Shown: positions 16,488 through 24,600 of the stretch, piece after piece
How the letters are laid out: each line of letters begins with the position of its first letter
How positions within the stretch are numbered: position 1 is the first letter of the stretch
Assembly (NCBI GenBank): GCA_900557455.1
Contig: USSM01000004.1
Location: 18,263 to 82,262 of the forward strand
Reading direction: 5' to 3'
DNA from: an uncultured Collinsella sp.
GTDB lineage: Bacteria; Actinomycetota; Coriobacteriia; Coriobacteriales; Coriobacteriaceae
Length of the DNA: 64,000 bases
Program-made: the position numbers and the translations under genes
The notes under the pieces: model-generated
Told to the model about the DNA's origin: nothing
The model's database searches: none
The model's input: only the letters and a program-made list of their open reading frames with translations

Positions 16488-17807
16488 ATGACCCAACCAA
16501 ATCTTAAGCGGGCGGCCCGGCTCGACACCAAGGCCGTCGCCCTCGCCTCCCTACCCTTTATGGGCATGATCAGCTTTTGGCAGGTCTACGACGGCATCGT
16601 TCCCAAGATGCTCACAGGGACCTTTGGCCTATCCAACTCGCTCACCGGCGCGATCATGGCCATCGATAATGTCTTTGGCCTGTTCCTGCTTCCGCTCTTT
16701 GGCATCCTCTCGGACCGCTGCGCAAGCAAACTCGGGCGTCGAACGCCCTTTATCTTGGGCGGCTCCGCGGTGGCAATGCTCTCCGTCCCGCTCATCGCGA
16801 TCGCCAACAACATGGGCAGCCTACCTCTGCTCATTGGCGCGATTATCCTCACGCTTTTGGCAATATGCGCCTACCGCACCATGACGGTTGCCATTGTGGC
16901 AGATATTACGCCTCGCCCACTTCGAACCAAGGCGGACTCAATCGAAAAGATCGTCGGCTATGCGGGAACGGGTCTTATGCTCGTCGCCATCTCGGTCATG
17001 GTTCCCAAGGCCGACAAACCTGATTATCTTCCGCTCTTTATCTTGCAGGCCGCCTTTATCCTCGTGTCAGCCGTTGTCTACGGCATCTTTGTCCGTGAGC
17101 CCGCCCTCGTCGAAAAGATGCGCGAGAAATCGCTGTCAATGGGCATCGACGAGGATCAGATTGACAAAGACGACTCCCCCGAGGCCGGCGGTAAGGAACG
17201 CGTTGCAGACACCGACGTGCGTCGCTCCATCATCATGCTGCTCGCCGCAACGTTTTTCTACTACATGAGCTATAACGCCATGACCACCAATATCAGCCGT
17301 TATGCCGATTTGTTCTATGGCATGGAGGGCGGTTCCTATGCCATCATCAATATCGTGACGATTGCAGGCGCGCTGCTAAGCTACGTACCCCTGGCAAACC
17401 TTTCGCTCAAAATCGGCCGCAAAAAGGTCGCCCTGGGCACCGCCGTCATCATGGTTTTGTGCCCCGCGCTTCTTTGGCTGGCACCCGGTTTCTCGCCCGT
17501 GTTGTACGGGGTCTTTTTGTTGATGGGCGTCGCGCTGGGCGGCGTGGACCTGTGCGTGTACACGATGATTCTGGAGTGCTGCAGCTCCCAAAGCGTGGGC
17601 CGCTACTCCGGTTACTACTACACCGTGAGCATGGCGGCTCAGGTGGCGACGCCGATTCTCTCCGGCATCGTTATGGACGTGGCGCCGTCGATGCTCTTCG
17701 CCTACATCACGGCAATGGGCATGATTATGACCGCGAGCATTGCCGCCGCCAAGCACGGCGATGCCATCTTGATCGACGAGGTCGCTCGCCGCGAGGCAGC
17801 CGAGTAA
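16488..17807 (+). CDS. MFS transporter (GPH/SLC45-like)
   Basis: A 439-residue protein with about twelve hydrophobic helices and the MFS loop 2-3 motif GILSDRCASKLGRRTPF. A charged central loop (REKSLSMGIDEDQIDKDDSPE) separates the two halves. The family moves sugars, peptides or drugs with cations. The substrate cannot be read from the sequence; the adjacent M20 peptidase suggests its substrate or product. AGGAGAA precedes the ATG. Confidence 0.8.
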   Translation: MTQPNLKRAARLDTKAVALASLPFMGMISFWQVYDGIVPKMLTGTFGLSNSLTGAIMAIDNVFGLFLLPLFGILSDRCASKLGRRTPFILGGSAVAMLSVPLIAIANNMGSLPLLIGAIILTLLAICAYRTMTVAIVADITPRPLRTKADSIEKIVGYAGTGLMLVAISVMVPKADKPDYLPLFILQAAFILVSAVVYGIFVREPALVEKMREKSLSMGIDEDQIDKDDSPEAGGKERVADTDVRRSIIMLLAATFFYYMSYNAMTTNISRYADLFYGMEGGSYAIINIVTIAGALLSYVPLANLSLKIGRKKVALGTAVIMVLCPALLWLAPGFSPVLYGVFLLMGVALGGVDLCVYTMILECCSSQSVGRYSGYYYTVSMAAQVATPILSGIVMDVAPSMLFAYITAMGMIMTASIAAAKHGDAILIDEVARREAAE

Positions 17808-17830
17808 GAGACCGAATTAACTACCGTGCG

Positions 17831-17873
17831 AAAGGGGTCGGATGGGCAAAGCGCCCATCCGACCCCTTTTTCG
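17831..17873 (+). terminator. Terminator after the MFS gene
   Basis: AAAGGGGTCGGATGGGC (17831-17847) and GCCCATCCGACCCCTTT (17853-17869) form a 17 bp stem with a T-run. Confidence 0.85.
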
Positions 17874-17900
17874 TTTCATCCTCAAGAAGCTTGTCGAAGC

Positions 17901-18224
17901 CTACCCCACCGTGACGGATTCCCCAGTAAAGGTGCTGATGAGCAGCAGGATAAAGAACGCCAAGTAACCGATGCTCAGCGGGTACGCAATAATCAGGAAG
18001 ACGGCCCAGCCGACATTGGTGTTACCGTCGGCACGGCGTTGCTCGCGATTGCGGCAGAGCCAAATCGTCACGCCAATGGCCACAATCAACAGCACAAGTG
18101 CCGCTGCCGCCAGTCCAGCAAGCACAAACATCACGCCAATGCTCACAGCAATAACCGGGAGCAGCAGCAAGCCGCACCCGCACCCACCAGGACTATACAC
18201 GGCAGACTGCCGGCGTCGTTCCAT
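17901..18224 (-). CDS. Small membrane protein, unknown function
   Basis: A 107-residue protein: basic N terminus (MERRRQS), a Gly/Cys patch (GGCGCG), then three hydrophobic segments separated by a short basic loop (CRNREQRRADGN). I do not recognise a family. Start 18224 lies two bases after the stop of the upstream M20 gene and follows GGAG, indicating an operon with it; a GTG at 18230 is the alternative. Confidence 0.6.
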   Translation of the reverse strand: MERRRQSAVYSPGGCGCGLLLLPVIAVSIGVMFVLAGLAAAALVLLIVAIGVTIWLCRNREQRRADGNTNVGWAVFLIIAYPLSIGYLAFFILLLISTFTGESVTVG

Positions 18225-18226
18225 CG

Positions 18227-19414
18227 TCACTCCAAGTCAAGCAATCGTTTGTAGACATCGAGGCCTTTAAGCAAGATTTCCTCGTCAAAGAGCATGGTAT
18301 CAGTGTGAAGGGCACTCTTCGCATAAGCTGGGCAGCCGTCTGCGTCGATCGGGTTTTCTTGCGCCTCCGGCACGCCCGTGCCCAGCAAGAAGAACACGCC
18401 CGGCAGATAGCGCTGATAGAAAGCGAAGTCCTCGGCAATCAGCAAAGGCTCATCCACGAGCTGCAGCTCGGGCAAGGCAGGCGCGACATTGGCAAATAGC
18501 TCGGGGTCGTTATCGACCGGTGGATAGCCCTCGGCAAAGTCGAGATCGTACGTGCAGCCCGTTGCAGCGCATGCCTCATCAAGCACGCGGTGCACGCCCT
18601 CGCGTGCACGGTCGAACATGTCGTCTGTAAACACACGCAGGCTGCCGGCCACATGGGCCTCCCCCGCCACCGCATTGCAAACGGTACCGGCCTGCAGCAG
18701 ACCAAACTTGCCGATACAGGGCTCGTCGGTGCCCAGCTCGTCCATCAGCACGCGCTCGGCAACCAAAAACTTCGCTGCCGCCAACGCGGCATCGTGCGAC
18801 TCCTCAACCGGCACACCATAGGTCTTAGCAATATGGATGCTCGTACCGTGAATATGGATGTGCGTCTCACTCGAACGCGCCAGCAGCGGACCGGAACAAC
18901 TCGCCAACGTGCCGGCAGGCAGATCGGGCCACACATGGAAGCCAAAAATTCGGTCGACCCCGTAGCGCTCGAACACGCCGCTCTCGCGCACCGTCTTGGC
19001 ACCACCGGTCGTTTCCTCGGCCGGCTGAAACACAAAGAGCACATTGCGCCTCATGGCGCCCGGCTGCTCGCGAATCGTACGGTCGACATACGTCGCGGCG
19101 GCAAGTGCCATAGCCATGTGTCCGTCATGTCCGCAAGCGTGCATCTTGCCGGGATGGATCGAGGCAAAGGCCGCTCCCGTCGCCTCCGCGATGGGCAGCG
19201 CATCCATATCGGCGCGAATCGCCGTGGCACGCGCGGCACCAACGCCAGCGTCGAAGAAAGCGCAGACGCAGCTGGGACACGGATGGGTCACCTCGCAAGC
19301 GAGCGGCGCCAACACGCCCTCGATATAGGCGATAGTCTGCGGAAGATCGAAATCGAGCTCCGGAATGCGATGGAGATCGCGGCGATAGCGACGGAGTTCT
19401 TGGAGCTCGGTCAT
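18227..19414 (-). CDS. M20D amidohydrolase (N-acyl-amino-acid / aminobenzoyl hydrolase-like)
   Basis: A 395-residue metal-dependent amidohydrolase of the HipO/IAA-amino-acid hydrolase type. ADMDALPI and MHACGHDGHMA carry metal-binding Asp, Cys and His; QPAEETTGGA gives the catalytic Glu pair; SIHIAKTYGVP occupies the dimer-domain position. It hydrolyses N-acyl amino acids or related amides in the cytoplasm. Start 19414 (Met-Thr-Glu-Leu) follows AAAGGA; a much longer in-frame extension to 19690 crosses a riboswitch on the other strand and is rejected. Confidence 0.85.
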   Translation of the reverse strand: MTELQELRRYRRDLHRIPELDFDLPQTIAYIEGVLAPLACEVTHPCPSCVCAFFDAGVGAARATAIRADMDALPIAEATGAAFASIHPGKMHACGHDGHMAMALAAATYVDRTIREQPGAMRRNVLFVFQPAEETTGGAKTVRESGVFERYGVDRIFGFHVWPDLPAGTLASCSGPLLARSSETHIHIHGTSIHIAKTYGVPVEESHDAALAAAKFLVAERVLMDELGTDEPCIGKFGLLQAGTVCNAVAGEAHVAGSLRVFTDDMFDRAREGVHRVLDEACAATGCTYDLDFAEGYPPVDNDPELFANVAPALPELQLVDEPLLIAEDFAFYQRYLPGVFFLLGTGVPEAQENPIDADGCPAYAKSALHTDTMLFDEEILLKGLDVYKRLLDLE

Positions 19415-19445
19415 AAAGGATCCTTTCATGGGGCATTTCCATTCA

Positions 19446-19457
19446 CACAATATTGTG
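19446..19457. promoter_or_regulatory. 12 bp palindrome upstream of the M20D gene
   Basis: CACAATATTGTG is a perfect palindrome 32 bases upstream of the start codon, with a further ATTGTG half-site at 19465. Possible operator. Confidence 0.4.
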
Positions 19458-19525
19458 ATGCAAAATTGTGACGCCCTTGTTTCCAGCATATCCCTGCATT
19501 TTTCAAACGTTATATACGAATACTC

Positions 19526-19554
19526 TTGTTTGGTAAAGTGCAACGTGGTAGGGT
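19526..19554 (+). promoter_or_regulatory. Promoter of the lysine biosynthesis operon
   Basis: TTGTTT (19526-19531), a 17-base spacer, then TAGGGT (19549-19554). The predicted start near 19561 coincides with the first base of the riboswitch. Confidence 0.5.
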
Positions 19555-19561
19555 CGTTACC

Positions 19562-19793
19562 ACTTGATAGAGGCGCGGGCACGAAGAACCGCGGGCGAGC
19601 CGGCAGGCTTTGACCCCGTGGGGAGGCGAAACCCGCCGAACTGGGTTTTTCGGGCACGAACAACCTGGTGGGCCTGCGGGAAACACCCACAGGACTGTCT
19701 GCAGCAATGCGGGAGCGCTATCCGGACATTGGGTCCACGCTATGCGGATTCGATGCGCAGATGGCGCCGTCTGGATAGCGAGGTTTACGGGAC
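19562..19793 (+). promoter_or_regulatory. Lysine riboswitch (L-box) with expression platform
   Basis: Conserved L-box pieces appear in order: GATAGAGGCGCG at the 5' end, an AAGAA element, GGGGAGGCGAAACCCGCCGAA in the middle (junction core) and GGAGCGCTATCC at the 3' end, whose CTATC closes P1 with GATAG. The aptamer spans about 19562-19728. Downstream, CGCTAT (19738-19743) can pair with ATAGCG (19775-19780), which abuts the ribosome site GCGAGG, so lysine probably blocks translation initiation of lysA. The 3' strand GCGCTATCC could instead pair with GGATAGCG, giving an alternative fold. Confidence 0.85.
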
Positions 19794-22103
19794 ATGGCAT
19801 TGACCCCCAACGAGGCGTATGCGGCCAAGCAGCCGTTTGTGGACAAGGAGACGCTCGAGCATATCGTCGAGCAGTTCCCCACGCCGTTTCATCTATACGA
19901 CGAGGCGGGCATCCGCCGCAACATGCAAGAGGTGCGCGACGCCTTCGCATGGAACCCGAGCTTTAAGGAATACTTTGCCGTCAAGGCCAATCCCAACCCG
20001 GCGCTCATCTCCATTCTCAACGAATACGGCTGCGGCTGCGATTGCTCGAGCTATACCGAGCTCATGATCGCCCGCTCGCTGGGTATCACGGGACACGACA
20101 TCATGTTCTCGTCCAACGACACGCCAGCTGCCGACTTTGAGCTCGCCGAGAAGTTGGGCGCCATCGTCAACTTTGACGACATCAGCCACATCGAGTTCTT
20201 TGAGCGCGTTGCGGGGCCCATCCCCAAGACGATCAGCTGCCGCTTTAATCCGGGCGGCCTGTTCCAGCTCTCCAACGGCATCATGGATAACCCCGGCGAC
20301 TCCAAGTACGGCATGACCACCGAGCAGCTCTTCGAGGCGTTCCGCATGCTCAAGGCCAAGGGCGCCGAGGACTTTGGCATCCACGCATTCCTTGCCAGCA
20401 ACACCGTCACCAACGACTACTACCCCAAGCTCGCGCGCATCCTCTTTGAGCTTGCCGTGCGCCTGGAGCGCGAGACCGGTGCACATGTCGCCTTCATCAA
20501 TCTGTCCGGCGGCGTCGGCATCCCCTATCTGCCCGAGCAGCAGGCCAACGACATTCACGCCATCGGCGAGGGGGTGCACGCGGCCTACGACGAAATCCTG
20601 GTTCCCGCCGGTATGGGCGATGTGGCCATCTGCACCGAGATGGGCCGCTTTATGATGGGGCCCTACGGCTGCCTGGTCACCAAGGCTATCCACGAAAAGC
20701 AGATCTACAAGGACTATATCGGTGTCGACGCAAGCGCCGTCGATCTGATCCGTCCTGCCATGTACGGCGCCTACCACCACATTACGGTAATGGGTCAGCC
20801 GGGTGGCGACGACAAGACCACAGCGCCCGTCACGGACACCTACGACATCACGGGCAACCTATGCGAGAACAACGACAAGTTCGCCATCGATCGCGAACTG
20901 CCGCATATCGACATGGGCGACCTGCTTGTGATTCACGATACCGGCGCGCATGGCTACTCCATGGGCTACAACTACAACGGCCGGCTGCGCTCCGCCGAGG
21001 TCCTGCTGCGTCCCGATGGCTCGGCCGACCTCATCCGCCGTGCCGAGCGCCCGGGCGATTATTTTGCCACGCTCGACGTGCTGCCGAGCGGCCGAGAGCT
21101 GCTGGCCAAGTCGCGCGCCGAAAGTGCCCGCCGTCGTGCCCAAGACGAGCGCCTGGCAGTCGCCGCCCAATGGAACAAACGCATCCAGATTGCGGCCGCG
21201 AAGGAGAAGAACATGGACATCCGCAATCTTGAGGGCTCAATCGTCGCCCTCGTCACGCCGTTTAAAAAGGACGGCAGTGTCGACTTTGACGCGCTCGAGC
21301 ACCTTATCGATTTCCACCTGCAAAACGGCACCGACGCCATCCTCACCCTGGGCACCACTGGCGAGAGCGCCACGATGACCGACGACGAGGACAACTCCGT
21401 TGTCGCCGCCGTGGTCAAGCAAGTTGCAGGACGCGTCCCCGTCATCGCCGGCTCGGGCTCCAACTCCACGCAAACCATGCTCACCAAGTCGCTCACCTAC
21501 CAAGGCCTGGGCGCCGACGGTCTGCTGCTCATTACCCCCTACTACAACAAGTCCAATGAAGAGGGTATCTATCAGCACTTTAAGACCGTCGCCGATGCCG
21601 TGGACATCCCCTGCATCCTGTACAACATTCCCGGCCGCTGCGGCTGCGGCATCAGCGAGCGCAACGTAGAGCGCTTGGCCGCGCACCCCAACATCATGGG
21701 TATTAAGGAGGCCTCGGGCAACGTCGCCTACGCGGCCAAGATCGCCCACCTGCTGTCCGACGACTTCCGCATGTACTCGGGCGAGGACGCACTTACCGTG
21801 CCGCTCATGAGCCTGGGCGCTTCGGGCACCATCAGTGTATGGGCTGACGTTCAGCCGCAGCTCGTGCATGACATGTGCCGCGCCTATTTGGACGGTGACG
21901 TGGCGCGCGCCCGCGATATCCAGATTGCCGGCCAGCCGCTCATCAATGCCCTCTTTAGCGAGGTCAACCCCATCCCCGTCAAGGAAGCGCTCGCTCAGAT
22001 GGGTATGATCGAGGCAAACTACCGCATGCCGCTATGCCCCATGGCAGACGACACGCGCGCTGCACTTACCGATGCTCTGAAGGGAGCTGGTCTGCTTGAT
22101 TAA
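19794..22103 (+). CDS. lysA-dapA: In-frame LysA-DapA fusion: diaminopimelate decarboxylase + dihydrodipicolinate synthase
   Basis: One uninterrupted 769-residue frame. Residues 1 to about 440 are PLP-dependent diaminopimelate decarboxylase, last step of lysine synthesis (EYFAVKANPNP with PLP Lys64, GGVGIPY, CTEMGRFM). Residues from 474 are dihydrodipicolinate synthase, first committed step (TLGTTGESATM, Tyr in LYNIPGR, Schiff-base Lys in GIKEASG at fusion residue 638). The basic linker ends at AAAKEKN. GAAGGAG sits just before an internal ATG at 21213, so DapA may also be made separately. The gene is controlled by the lysine riboswitch and overlaps dapB. The fusion is unusual. Confidence 0.9.
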   Translation: MALTPNEAYAAKQPFVDKETLEHIVEQFPTPFHLYDEAGIRRNMQEVRDAFAWNPSFKEYFAVKANPNPALISILNEYGCGCDCSSYTELMIARSLGITGHDIMFSSNDTPAADFELAEKLGAIVNFDDISHIEFFERVAGPIPKTISCRFNPGGLFQLSNGIMDNPGDSKYGMTTEQLFEAFRMLKAKGAEDFGIHAFLASNTVTNDYYPKLARILFELAVRLERETGAHVAFINLSGGVGIPYLPEQQANDIHAIGEGVHAAYDEILVPAGMGDVAICTEMGRFMMGPYGCLVTKAIHEKQIYKDYIGVDASAVDLIRPAMYGAYHHITVMGQPGGDDKTTAPVTDTYDITGNLCENNDKFAIDRELPHIDMGDLLVIHDTGAHGYSMGYNYNGRLRSAEVLLRPDGSADLIRRAERPGDYFATLDVLPSGRELLAKSRAESARRRAQDERLAVAAQWNKRIQIAAAKEKNMDIRNLEGSIVALVTPFKKDGSVDFDALEHLIDFHLQNGTDAILTLGTTGESATMTDDEDNSVVAAVVKQVAGRVPVIAGSGSNSTQTMLTKSLTYQGLGADGLLLITPYYNKSNEEGIYQHFKTVADAVDIPCILYNIPGRCGCGISERNVERLAAHPNIMGIKEASGNVAYAAKIAHLLSDDFRMYSGEDALTVPLMSLGASGTISVWADVQPQLVHDMCRAYLDGDVARARDIQIAGQPLINALFSEVNPIPVKEALAQMGMIEANYRMPLCPMADDTRAALTDALKGAGLLD

Positions 22104-22836
22104 GACCGTCATTATGGGAACGGGCCGCATGGGCTCGCTCATTCGCACTACCGCCGAGGGCATTGTCGACGCCGCCGGAGAGCCCGTTTTCGACATCGTC
22201 GCCCAGATTGGCTTCGACTTGTCCGAGCTCGAGAACGCCCCGGCAGCCGACGTCATCATCGACTTCTCAAACGTCGTGACCTTCGATACCGTCGTCGCCT
22301 ATGTCGAGCGCACGGGTGCGGCGTTGGTCTCGGGCACCACAGGCTATACGCCCGAGCAGATGGATCGCCTGCGCGAGCTGGGTCAGAACGCCCGCGTCAT
22401 GCACTCCGGCAATTACTCCATCGGCATCGCAGCCCTGCGCCATCTGGTAGCGCAGGCCACACGCGAGCTGCCCGGCTTTGACTGCGAAATCGTCGAGACG
22501 CACCACAACCAAAAGGTTGACGCCCCCAGCGGCACTGCCAAGTTGTTGCTCGACGCCGTCGTCGAAGCTGAGCCCGAGGCAGGCTACCACCCCGTCTATG
22601 GCCGCGAGGGCATGTGCGGAGCGCGCGACCCCAAGGAGATCGGCATGCACTCGCTGCGCGGTGGCACTGTCGCCGGCGTCCACGAAGTGAGTTTCTTTGG
22701 CCAGGATGAGGAGGTCACGCTCGCGCACCGCGCCACGAGCCGTCAGATCTTCGTCAACGGCGCCCTGGCAGCCGCGCAGAAGCTCGTCACCCGCGAGCCT
22801 GGCTTCTATACGTTCGACCAGGTCATGTTTGCCTAA
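22096..22836 (+). CDS. dapB: 4-hydroxy-tetrahydrodipicolinate reductase
   Basis: A 246-residue enzyme reducing hydroxy-tetrahydrodipicolinate with NAD(P)H. The nucleotide loop is MGTGRMGSLI; the catalytic segment ETHHNQKVDAPSGTAK carries the His-His pair and Lys; SGTTGYTPEQ follows the first domain. It starts with TTG at 22096, overlapping the LysA-DapA stop by 8 bases with a GAAGGGAG upstream, so translation is coupled. Confidence 0.92.
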   Translation: MIKTVIMGTGRMGSLIRTTAEGIVDAAGEPVFDIVAQIGFDLSELENAPAADVIIDFSNVVTFDTVVAYVERTGAALVSGTTGYTPEQMDRLRELGQNARVMHSGNYSIGIAALRHLVAQATRELPGFDCEIVETHHNQKVDAPSGTAKLLLDAVVEAEPEAGYHPVYGREGMCGARDPKEIGMHSLRGGTVAGVHEVSFFGQDEEVTLAHRATSRQIFVNGALAAAQKLVTREPGFYTFDQVMFA

Positions 22837-22875
22837 CCAGGTATCAACCGGATCCACCCAAAGGAGAGACAGCAA

Positions 22876-23595
22876 ATGAGCAACGCAGCCGAGATGGATG
22901 CACAGGAGATTATCAACTACATCGCCACCGCGCCCAAAAAGACGCCCGTCAAGCTGTACGTGCGCGAGAAGCCGGGCATGAAGGTCCAGTGGGGCAATGC
23001 ACACGTCTACGGTGGTCGTCGTGGCAAGACCGTCTTTGGCGACTGGGATGAGCTCAAGGCCATCCTCGATGCCAATGCCGACTCCATCGACTACTACGAC
23101 GTCGAGAATGACTGCCGCAACTCCGCCGTCCCTATGCTCGACCTTAAGGGCATCAACGCCCGCATTGAGCCGGGCGCGATCATCCGCGACCGCGTCGAGA
23201 TTGGCGATCGCGCCGTCATCATGATGGGCGCCATCATCAACATCGGCTCCGTCATTGGTGAAGGCTCCATGATCGACATGGGCGCCGTGCTGGGCGGCCG
23301 CGCCACCGTGGGCAAGAACTGCCACATCGGCGCCGGCACCGTGCTGGCAGGCGTCGTGGAGCCCGCGAGCGCCACGCCCGTCATCATCGAGGACGACGTC
23401 ATGATCGGCGCTAATGCTGTGGTCCTGGAGGGCGTGCGCGTGGGCAAGGGTGCTGTCGTTGCCGCCGGCGCCGTGTGCGTCGAGGACGTCCCCGCCGGCG
23501 CCGTCGTGGCCGGTGTCCCCGCCCGCGTCATCAAGATGCGCGACGAGAAGACCGACAGCAAGACCGGCCTGGAAGAGGGCCTGCGCCAGCTTTAA
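22876..23595 (+). CDS. dapH: Tetrahydrodipicolinate N-acetyltransferase
   Basis: A 239-residue left-handed beta-helix acyltransferase. The hexapeptide repeats run through [41 protein letters not shown] and [14 protein letters not shown]. Length and end ([12 protein letters not shown]) match DapH of the acetylase branch rather than succinyl-type DapD. It N-acetylates tetrahydrodipicolinate after DapB. AAGGAGAG precedes the ATG, 39 bases after dapB. The branch also needs an N-acetyl-DAP aminotransferase and deacetylase, not in this operon. Confidence 0.9.
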   Translation: MSNAAEMDAQEIINYIATAPKKTPVKLYVREKPGMKVQWGNAHVYGGRRGKTVFGDWDELKAILDANADSIDYYDVENDCRNSAVPMLDLKGINARIEPGAIIRDRVEIGDRAVIMMGAIINIGSVIGEGSMIDMGAVLGGRATVGKNCHIGAGTVLAGVVEPASATPVIIEDDVMIGANAVVLEGVRVGKGAVVAAGAVCVEDVPAGAVVAGVPARVIKMRDEKTDSKTGLEEGLRQL

Positions 23596-23597
23596 TA

Positions 23598-23625
23598 GTT
23601 ACGGCGTTTTACCAAACGCCGTAAC
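23598..23625 (+). terminator. Hairpin at the end of the lysine operon
   Basis: GTTACGGCGTTT (23598-23609) pairs with AAACGCCGTAAC (23614-23625), starting 3 bases after the dapH stop. No T-run follows, so it may be an mRNA 3' stabiliser. Confidence 0.6.
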
Positions 23626-23638
23626 GACCCGACGCTGC

Positions 23639-23737
23639 AAACGCCCCTAGGCGGCAATCTGACGTTCAATCGTCGGGCATGACCAGAAGGTCAATGCCCT
23701 CCTCTTTCGCGTCACCTTGCTCGCCTAGGGGCGTTTT
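23639..23737. repeat. 98-base element with 15 bp terminal inverted repeats and internal stem
   Basis: AAACGCCCCTAGGCG (23639-23653) and CGCCTAGGGGCGTTT (23722-23736) are exact reverse complements. Inside, GGGCATGACC (23675-23684) pairs with GGTCAATGCCC (23689-23699). The right arm is followed by TT. It could be a folded small RNA, a mini mobile element or a composite terminator. Confidence 0.55.
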
Positions 23738-23784
23738 CGCTGACGTATGCTCAACCTACGGCGCAATGTCGGCAACCAAGCCGA

Positions 23785-23823
23785 AAACAAAAAAGGCCGA
23801 AGCACCATCGGAACTTCGGCCTT
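23785..23823 (-). terminator. Terminator of the toxin-antitoxin operon
   Basis: AAGGCCGAAG (23793-23802) and CTTCGGCCTT (23814-23823). Read leftward, the stem is followed by TTTTTTGTTTT, directly after the toxin stop. Confidence 0.8.
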
Positions 23824-23825
23824 CC

Positions 23826-24170
23826 CTATCTCAGGGTTCCGTCGTATTCAACCATGGCGGGTCGCTTTGACAGGCGCCCTGCGGCCGTCTTATAGACCTC
23901 GGAACGGTCGCGCCGCCCTATTGCCACGATCTCGGCAATCTCAACCGTTCCGTCCTCCCGGATTCGAAAAACCATTCGGAGTCCTGCATTCCGCCATTTG
24001 ATCTTTTTGCAGCCGGCAAGCTCGCCGTGAAGCGGCGTTCCAATTTCATCAGCGCGCGTCTTTTATTTCGCGACTGCAATACGGACGAGCCTTCGCTGAG
24101 ATCCATCTAGTTTTTGATATTCCTTCTCGACGTCTCGATTCAAAAAGCCGACGACAAAATGCCCACTCAT
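23826..24170 (-). pseudogene. RelE/ParE-family toxin gene interrupted by a stop codon
   Basis: Starting at ATG 24170 (overlapping the antitoxin stop as ATGA), 35 codons encode MSGHFVVGFLNRDVEKEY and onward. Then TAA occurs at 24063-24065, and the same frame continues for 78 more codons (DEIGTPLHGELAGCKKIKWR, LRMVFRIREDGTVEIAEIV, AIGRRDRSEVYKTAA) to TAG at 23826. The rejoined 114-residue protein is a typical RelE/ParE-like ribonuclease/gyrase-inhibitor fold, with basic Lys/Arg residues and the IGRRDRSEVY segment. A single substitution has inactivated it unless the stop is read through. Confidence 0.85.
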
Positions 24171-24517
24171 TCGAAAAGATCCTCATCGGGGATCGCGTCC
24201 GGATCTATCGACTCAAACTCTGCGAGCTCCTCGGCAGTTAAGGCGTCCTCAAATGGAGCAAACTCATGCGGACCATGCTTGACTCGATCCGCAGCGATGC
24301 GATTTATCTCAAGTTCGCGCAGATACTGCAGCGCGCCGTACATTTCCTCATAGGCAGCATAGTCGATAATCACGGTATCGATATCGTTATGATCGGCAAT
24401 GAACTGTGGTGCGCGTTTTGCGCGTTTACGAATGGCAGATAAAGACTTGCTTGCTTCGGTAGCCGAAACAACCTGGTCTTTTGTAAACACCGGTTTTTCC
24501 AGAACAAGTGGGGACAT
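24167..24517 (-). CDS. Antitoxin of a type II module (Phd/YefM-like)
   Basis: A 116-residue acidic protein. The N-terminal part (QVVSATEASKSLSAIRKRAK) resembles Phd/YefM DNA-binding domains; the C-terminal, very acidic half (LTAEELAEFESIDPDAIPDE) would wrap the toxin. GGAGGT precedes ATG 24517. Its stop overlaps the toxin start (ATGA), and an AT-rich inverted repeat upstream is the likely autoregulatory operator. It remains intact although the toxin is broken. Confidence 0.8.
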   Translation of the reverse strand: MSPLVLEKPVFTKDQVVSATEASKSLSAIRKRAKRAPQFIADHNDIDTVIIDYAAYEEMYGALQYLRELEINRIAADRVKHGPHEFAPFEDALTAEELAEFESIDPDAIPDEDLFE

Positions 24518-24536
24518 TTTGACCTCCAAAAAATAA

Positions 24537-24578
24537 TCTGGATTATATTTCAAAGTATACTTCAAAATATAATCCAGA
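24537..24578. promoter_or_regulatory. Inverted-repeat operator of the toxin-antitoxin operon
   Basis: TCTGGATTATATTT (24537-24550) and AAATATAATCCAGA (24565-24578) are exact reverse complements with a 14-base spacer containing GTATAC, in AT-rich DNA just upstream of the antitoxin. Confidence 0.7.
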
Positions 24579-24600
24579 CTTTTATTCGAAAGAAAAAGCC

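Noticed and set aside
18227..19690. A 92-residue N-terminal extension of the M20D amidohydrolase
   Set aside because: The extension overlaps the lysine riboswitch on the opposite strand, while a proper ribosome site precedes the Met at 19414.
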